Shown: positions 39,631 through 42,680 of the stretch, piece by piece
Numbering within the stretch: the first letter of the stretch is position 1
Layout of the letters: the number at the start of each line of letters is the position of its first letter
IMG/VR virus record: IMGVR_UViG_3300021479_000037
Location: 1 to 42,680 of that record
Length of the DNA: 42,680 nucleotides
Strand: one strand, 5' to 3'
Origin: a virus
The notes under the pieces: model-generated
Database searches by the model: none
Seen by the model: only the letters and a program-made list of their open reading frames with translations
What the model was told of the DNA's origin: nothing
Made by a program: the position numbers and the translations under genes

Positions 39631-39803
39631 TCTTAAACATCCCATACCGACAGTGGTACATTGATCGCAGACCGTCATGGTTTATGTGGAGTCGCACTAA
39701 TTCAGAGTTTACTAGTTATATTAGAGACTCTCATGACAGCGGTCGTTTCGCAAGATCGGTCTGTCATACGGCCTATTACTTTAGCGAATGCGGTGGAAGA
39801 TGA
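39627..39803 (+). CDS. M-I-L small aromatic-rich array protein, plus member 4
   Basis: A 58-residue protein starting MILNIPYRQWYIDRRPSWFM and ending YYFSECGGR, with 8 Ser, 5 Tyr, 3 Trp and 2 Cys. The CGGR end is a variant of CGGW. Overlaps at both ends are ATGA; the final GGTGGAAG can act as the ribosome site of member 5. Confidence 0.78.
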   Translation: MILNIPYRQWYIDRRPSWFMWSRTNSEFTSYIRDSHDSGRFARSVCHTAYYFSECGGR

Positions 39804-39946
39804 TACTAGTAGCTCCTTTTCGGATGTGGATTCGTGATCCAAATATTAGATGGGGTCTTAGCAATTGGACAAGATGGAGCACTTGTGGAAGTTATAAATC
39901 TGTGAACTATCCCAATCTGTTTAGTTACAGTAGTGGGCACCGATAA
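39800..39946 (+). CDS. M-I-L small Trp/Ser-rich array protein, plus member 5
   Basis: A 48-residue protein starting MILVAPFRMWIRDPNIRWGL and ending LFSYSSGHR, with 4 Trp and 7 Ser. It is followed by a 90-base gap with two hairpins, so it ends a translationally coupled group (members 3-5). Confidence 0.75.
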   Translation: MILVAPFRMWIRDPNIRWGLSNWTRWSTCGSYKSVNYPNLFSYSSGHR

Positions 39947-39948
39947 TC

Positions 39949-39984
39949 CCAGGTCTAAATTCCTGGACGCCTCTAAAACGGCGT
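39949..39984 (+). other. Twin hairpins in the array
   Basis: CCAGG-tctaaatt-CCTGG is followed at once by ACGCC-tctaaaac-GGCGT. Both loops share TCTAAA. They lie in the gap between members 5 and 6, where the chain of overlapping genes is broken. A processing or partial termination site is likely. No T-run follows. Confidence 0.5.
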
Positions 39985-40035
39985 ATACGGTACGTATCTG
40001 ATGATTCGCCGGAATTGGAGATAGTTGTGAGGTCT

Positions 40036-40167
40036 ATGATCCTAAGCATCCAAATGCGCAGAGATAGTTACATTTACTGCTTTTCCAATGGCTATGCGCT
40101 GAGCTATAGTACGTTCAATAAGAGCTACAGCAACACATGGCCACTAAGCTATTGCGGAGGACTATGA
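40036..40167 (+). CDS. M-I-L small Tyr/Ser-rich array protein, plus member 6
   Basis: A 43-residue protein starting MILSIQMRRDSYIYCFSNGY and ending WPLSYCGGL, with 8 Ser and 6 Tyr. TGAGGT lies before the ATG. Its end (tgc gga gga cta tga) holds GGAGG four bases before the next ATG. The CGGL end matches minus member 1. Confidence 0.76.
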   Translation: MILSIQMRRDSYIYCFSNGYALSYSTFNKSYSNTWPLSYCGGL

Positions 40168-40334
40168 TACTAAAGAACTGGATGAGGCACGATTATCCGA
40201 GTAGTTGCGGCGAGGATTACACGGGACGGTCATGTAGACATTCTTATAGTAGCTTTGCATGGAGCAGTATGAGTCAGTACCAAACCGCTGGCTATAACGG
40301 AGATCAATGGCTGAGTTACTGCGGTAGAGAGTAA
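40164..40334 (+). CDS. M-I-L small Ser/Tyr-rich array protein, plus member 7
   Basis: A 56-residue protein starting MILKNWMRHDYPSSCGEDYT and ending WLSYCGRE, with 10 Ser, 5 Tyr and 3 Cys. The in-frame ATG at 40137 lies inside member 6 and lacks a ribosome site; 40164 overlaps the stop of member 6 (ATGA) after GGAGG. Confidence 0.78.
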   Translation: MILKNWMRHDYPSSCGEDYTGRSCRHSYSSFAWSSMSQYQTAGYNGDQWLSYCGRE

Positions 40335-40344
40335 GAGAGTAAAT

Positions 40345-40497
40345 ATGATACTATATACATTTGCGGCATGGCCAAGTAAGAGTTGCTTTAAGGTCTGTAG
40401 TCTTACTGGAGATGGCGGATATGCCTTTAGTTTCAGCCACCAGCATATTATGAGCAGAAGTTCCAACTACCGCGAGAGTATGAGTGGTGTCGTGTGA
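40345..40497 (+). CDS. M-I-L small array protein, plus member 8
   Basis: A 50-residue protein starting MILYTFAAWPSKSCFKVCSL, with 10 Ser and 2 Cys. Unusually it starts 10 bases after the previous stop and has only a weak AG-rich site (AGAGAGT) before it. Its stop overlaps the GTG of member 9. Confidence 0.72.
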   Translation: MILYTFAAWPSKSCFKVCSLTGDGGYAFSFSHQHIMSRSSNYRESMSGVV

Positions 40498-40670
40498 TAG
40501 TCATGCGCTTCCAGAACTTCCGTAGATGGAGCCGAAGTGCCATGAGTCTGTATTCCTACAGTCCCTGTCGGTCAAGCTGGTCATCGACCCTTATATTCAG
40601 TAAGAACGTAGATTGGGCGGCGAGCAGAAGCAGTAATATGTACTCTAGCATTTCAGGAGATGTCAAGTGA
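40494..40670 (+). CDS. M-I-V very Ser-rich array protein, plus member 9
   Basis: A 58-residue protein from a GTG (GTGATAGTC), with 16 Ser (28%), the highest in the array, 10 of them AGY codons, plus 3 Trp and 3 Tyr. It ends SSISGDVK. GTGA overlaps join it to both neighbours. An in-frame ATG at 40503 is a less likely start. Confidence 0.74.
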   Translation: MIVMRFQNFRRWSRSAMSLYSYSPCRSSWSSTLIFSKNVDWAASRSSNMYSSISGDVK

Positions 40671-40840
40671 TACTATTAAGATACAGCTCATTTTATTGGC
40701 TAGTACCACGTGACTCCTGGGAGTATTATTTTGACTTAACTAGCCGACATTTAGGCTATCTAAATGGTGCTAGTAGTGGCTTCGAGAACAGTTGGACACT
40801 GGGCCATTTCAGGAGCAATAGTGGCAAAGAAGGCTTTTGA
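40667..40840 (+). CDS. M-I-L array protein, plus member 10
   Basis: A 57-residue protein from a GTG (GTGATACTA), starting MILLRYSSFYWLVPRDSWEY and ending FRSNSGKEGF, with 9 Ser, 5 Tyr and 3 Trp. GGAGATGTCAA in the end of member 9 serves as its ribosome site. Its stop and the next ATG share bases (TGATG). Confidence 0.75.
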   Translation: MILLRYSSFYWLVPRDSWEYYFDLTSRHLGYLNGASSGFENSWTLGHFRSNSGKEGF

Positions 40841-41025
40841 TGATTCTGTCATGGACACCGTGCCCCTATGGGCAGTATAGTCACGCAACCGACTCACGCG
40901 GAAAAGGCTGGTGGAGGAGTAACTCCTGTGGCAATCGTAAGAGTAACGCCGGGTTTAGCGGCGGATGGTTTAGTCATAGTAGTGACTTCTCGGGCAGTGT
41001 GGGATTCGTTATAAGGACGTTCTAA
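40840..41025 (+). CDS. M-I-L array protein, plus member 11
   Basis: A 61-residue protein starting MILSWTPCPYGQYSHATDSR and ending GSVGFVIRTF, with 12 Ser, 9 Gly and 4 Trp. CPYG near residue 8 and the GF(V) end are shared with member 12, the only pair in the array with evident sequence likeness, which suggests a recent duplication. It starts in the stop of member 10 and its own stop overlaps the next ATG (TAATG). Confidence 0.8.
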   Translation: MILSWTPCPYGQYSHATDSRGKGWWRSNSCGNRKSNAGFSGGWFSHSSDFSGSVGFVIRTF

Positions 41026-41210
41026 TGATTCTAACTAGAAGACAATGTCCTTATGGCACGGTGAGCGTTTGTGGAGAACACGCTAGCGGTCCGGCTTGCT
41101 ATCTTAGTTGCAGTGGGTATTATCATAGAAGTTACATAGGTCTTGGTTGGCAAGTGGGTATGTACAGCACCAGTAACTATATGTTCAGCAGCCGTGGGTT
41201 TGTTAAGTAG
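41025..41210 (+). CDS. M-I-L array protein, plus member 12
   Basis: A 61-residue protein starting MILTRRQCPYGTVSVCGEHA and ending FSSRGFVK, with 9 Ser (all AGT/AGC), 7 Tyr and 4 Cys. It shares CPYG and the GFV end with member 11. AAGGACG in the end of member 11 is its ribosome site. Confidence 0.8.
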   Translation: MILTRRQCPYGTVSVCGEHASGPACYLSCSGYYHRSYIGLGWQVGMYSTSNYMFSSRGFVK

Positions 41211-41223
41211 GAGCTAACTATAT

Positions 41224-41382
41224 ATGAACCTGATTCCGATAACGATTAACTTTGTCATGCAGTCTAGAACCTATAAGTACTATATTACTGGTTTGAGTAA
41301 ATCCGCAGGATTTCGCAATGCCACCGGGATGGCTAGCTTTTCAGCAGGTCTATACACAAGTACGAACTGGCTGAGTTTCTAA
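41224..41382 (+). CDS. M-N-L array protein, plus member 13
   Basis: A 52-residue protein starting MNLIPITINFVMQSRTYKYY and ending TNWLSF, with 7 Ser and 4 Tyr. It has its own AGGAGCT site eight bases before the ATG. From here on members are separated by 10-30 bases and no longer overlap. Confidence 0.74.
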   Translation: MNLIPITINFVMQSRTYKYYITGLSKSAGFRNATGMASFSAGLYTSTNWLSF

Positions 41383-41392
41383 TGGAGGCACT

Positions 41393-41545
41393 ATGATTCT
41401 AATAAACCAGTACGTTCGATGGCTCTGCCAGGATTATATGGAATTCAGTAGATCTAGCGAATGGACCGCAAGTGACCTTTCCCATATTTATAGTACATCT
41501 TGGAGTGACGGATGCATAGTTAGTCGTGGCTTTACCAGATACTAA
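41393..41545 (+). CDS. M-I-L array protein, plus member 14
   Basis: A 50-residue protein starting MILINQYVRWLCQDYMEFSR and ending IVSRGFTRY, with 9 Ser and 3 Trp. GGAGG lies 5 bases before the ATG. The RGF-T-R-Y end resembles members 12 (RGFVK) and 16 (GFSTKY). An antisense reading over this stretch (41399-41653) is a shadow. Confidence 0.76.
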   Translation: MILINQYVRWLCQDYMEFSRSSEWTASDLSHIYSTSWSDGCIVSRGFTRY

Positions 41546-41562
41546 GGCTGAGGAGATCTCTA

Positions 41563-41721
41563 ATGATTCTAATGAATATGTTTTCCAGATTCCTTGCCTC
41601 TTCGTCAAGTACATTTTTAAGTTCAAGGATTGACTCAGAGTGTACAAGCGCATGCGCCGGTATGCATGTAGCGTTCAGTTCTAGGTATTACCGTAGCTAC
41701 CAAGATATTAATAGATGGTAA
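41563..41721 (+). CDS. M-I-L array protein, plus member 15
   Basis: A 52-residue protein starting MILMNMFSRFLASSSSTFLS and ending YQDINRW, with 12 Ser including a run of four. GAGGAGATC lies 7 bases before the ATG. The first nine bases ATGATTCTA are identical to members 12, 14 and 16. Confidence 0.74.
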   Translation: MILMNMFSRFLASSSSTFLSSRIDSECTSACAGMHVAFSSRYYRSYQDINRW

Positions 41722-41750
41722 AGAAAGGTAAGGGCTTGTAAGGAGTTCTA

Positions 41751-41903
41751 ATGATTCTAATAAATAGGTTCACACATCATTTCATCCGTCAGAACTTTTG
41801 TGGGCTATCGAGTGGGATGTGCTTCAGTGAAGGTAGTCCTTACTGGGAAGGTAGCCGGTCTTCTCGCTCACTTATCAGTCTTGGCTTTAGTACCAAGTAC
41901 TAA
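41751..41903 (+). CDS. M-I-L array protein, plus member 16 (last)
   Basis: A 50-residue protein starting MILINRFTHHFIRQNFCGLS and ending LGFSTKY, with 10 Ser. AAGGAG lies 5 bases before the ATG, and the string GGAGTTCTAATGATTCTAA resembles those before neighbours. After it no further member is intact; an ATGATACTT start at 41944 ends after 7 codons and may be a relic. Confidence 0.76.
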   Translation: MILINRFTHHFIRQNFCGLSSGMCFSEGSPYWEGSRSSRSLISLGFSTKY

Positions 41904-42098
41904 CTCCCTGTACCGTCACCAAGCTCCACTATAAACCCTGCCTATGATACTTCATATATTCCTATAGCCCTACCTATAAGAACCCTCCAGAAGACACAAA
42001 TCCCTTCCAAAGAACTGCCTTGTTCATTAATTGCCTACGTTCATGCCACATGTACATCCGCCTAAACTGTACAAGACCCCTCACAATAGTATAAATTT

Positions 42099-42124
42099 TA
42101 CATACGTATACCCTCGCGTATGTA
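42099..42124 (+). terminator. Hairpin downstream of the array
   Basis: TACATACG and CGTATGTA pair over 8 bases around a 10-base loop, about 200 bases after the last array gene. No T-run follows. It may be a terminator or an operator pair. Confidence 0.4.
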
Positions 42125-42224
42125 GGTCATAGGGGACCCAATAGAAGGGACGAGATCCTGCCAGATTTGACATTCCAAATTGACATGTCAGATAAACGTA
42201 TAGATTTATCTTGCAGGTGGGGTT

Positions 42225-42240
42225 TACGTACTGATACGTA
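42225..42240. repeat. Dispersed palindrome, copy 3
   Basis: TACGTA-ctga-TACGTA in the non-coding right end; same core as copies at 28412-28430 and 35601-35615. Confidence 0.6.
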
Positions 42241-42384
42241 TCTTATTGGTTCTATAGGGGTATAGTCACTACATAGTAATATGGTACCTAAATGCATCTA
42301 ATGTTTTCCGCCCGGCCTCACCACCCTCCGACAAAGATGCACCGAGACTCCCCCCGGCACCCCTCGGATTCGAAAAGGGGACCC

Positions 42385-42470
42385 TAGCACGTTTATGGCC
42401 GTGCTTTGGCCCTTGAGTTGCTGTGTGTAGCACGTTCGTTGCCATCGTTTGGCCCTTGGCTTGCCTTAGA
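42385..42470. repeat. 43-base direct repeat, two copies (possible third)
   Basis: Copy 1 at 42385-42427 and copy 2 at 42428-42470 both start TAGCACGTT and share TTTGGCCCTTG later on, about 70% identical by eye. A degenerate third (CGTTGC...ATTGGCCCGG) lies at ~42558-42580. Copy 1 also contains AGCACG/CGTGCT. Such repeats can be replication or packaging sites. Confidence 0.5.
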
Positions 42471-42680
42471 CTTATGTCCTCTTGACTGCGAGATAGGATA
42501 AAACTAGATCCTAAAACTAGGTCCGTGTCAATAGTATTTTTGTACTAAGGTCCGAAGCGTTGCGATGCTATTGGCCCGGTTGGAGGCAATTAGGTATGCT
42601 TACGTGGTTAGCTCCCTTAGTTGGATTAGAGCGAGTGCCATAGCAGACTGGCCTAGGTCATCACCCGGTTTGTTGTCAAT

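Larger units (their letters stand above)
41904..42680. other. Non-coding right end with hairpins and repeats
   Basis: I see no supportable gene in these 777 bases. They hold a TACATACG/CGTATGTA hairpin (42099-42124), a GGTC/GACC hairpin after it, two TTGACA boxes (42168, 42180) near the palindrome TGACATGTCA and AGATAAA/TTTATCT, dispersed palindrome copy 3, a CCCCT/AGGGG hairpin (42360-42380) and a 43-base direct repeat. This looks like a control, origin or terminal region. Confidence 0.55.

Noticed and set aside
38982-41903. Diversity-generating retroelement
   Set aside because: Ser/Tyr-rich variable bodies suggested one, but there is no reverse transcriptase and no template/variable repeat pair in the window.
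41944-41967. Seventeenth downstream array gene starting ATGATACTT
   Set aside because: It stops after seven codons with no continuation; at most a relic.
42385-42470. CRISPR-like repeat
   Set aside because: Only two or three imperfect adjacent copies with no unique spacers.

Overview
The window is part of a tailed double-stranded DNA phage genome (Caudoviricetes) with a T7-like, podovirus-style virion plan. Support comes from a large terminase, a portal, a scaffold, a major capsid protein, two tail-tubular-A-like proteins and a very large tail-tubular-B-like protein in that order, plus a family A DNA polymerase with a proofreading domain. The left edge cuts a gene. No RNA polymerase, helicase or lysis gene is visible, so the genome is probably larger than the window. 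I cannot name the host. Host-type TTGACA-17-TANNNT promoters and AAGGAG/GAGGAG ribosome binding sites show only that it is a bacterium.

Layout. Positions 1-34560 form a nearly continuous leftward (minus strand) late block. From its upstream end it holds accessory genes (a JAMM metalloprotease, a dual-specificity phosphatase, small basic and His-rich proteins), terminase, a free-standing GIY-YIG endonuclease, portal, scaffold, capsid, head-decoration proteins, tail tubular proteins and a set of fibre proteins. Four leftward promoter-like sites share a TATAAT...AGTATAGRG core that resembles a T7-type single-subunit RNA polymerase promoter. The portal and capsid genes are interrupted by three related group I introns, so plain ORF calling breaks both: the capsid is 23 + 290 codons + 40 codons around two introns, and the portal is 66 + 643 codons around one. 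One capsid intron carries an HNH endonuclease; the portal intron is ORF-less but sits beside the GIY-YIG gene.

Positions 34560-42680 are the early side. A pair of divergent host-type promoters at 35368-35448, with a palindrome over the leftward -10, fires both ways. Rightward, an ~800-nt region without genes folds into many hairpins (candidate large structured RNA), followed by the DNA polymerase and a chain of short overlapping genes. Leftward, the promoter starts transcription on the first base of another chain of the same short genes.

The most unusual feature is this family of very short genes (41-61 codons): seventeen on the plus strand (one before the polymerase, sixteen after it), and three intact plus one frameshifted on the minus strand. 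Almost all start ATG/GTG + ATH/GTH + CTN (M-I/V-L), are about 19% serine by hand count and rich in Tyr, Trp, Gly, Arg and Cys, often end in C-G-G-W/L/R, and overlap by 1-4 bases. Their last codons double as the Shine-Dalgarno sequence of the next gene. Their sequences otherwise diverge almost completely. I know of no described system with this form.
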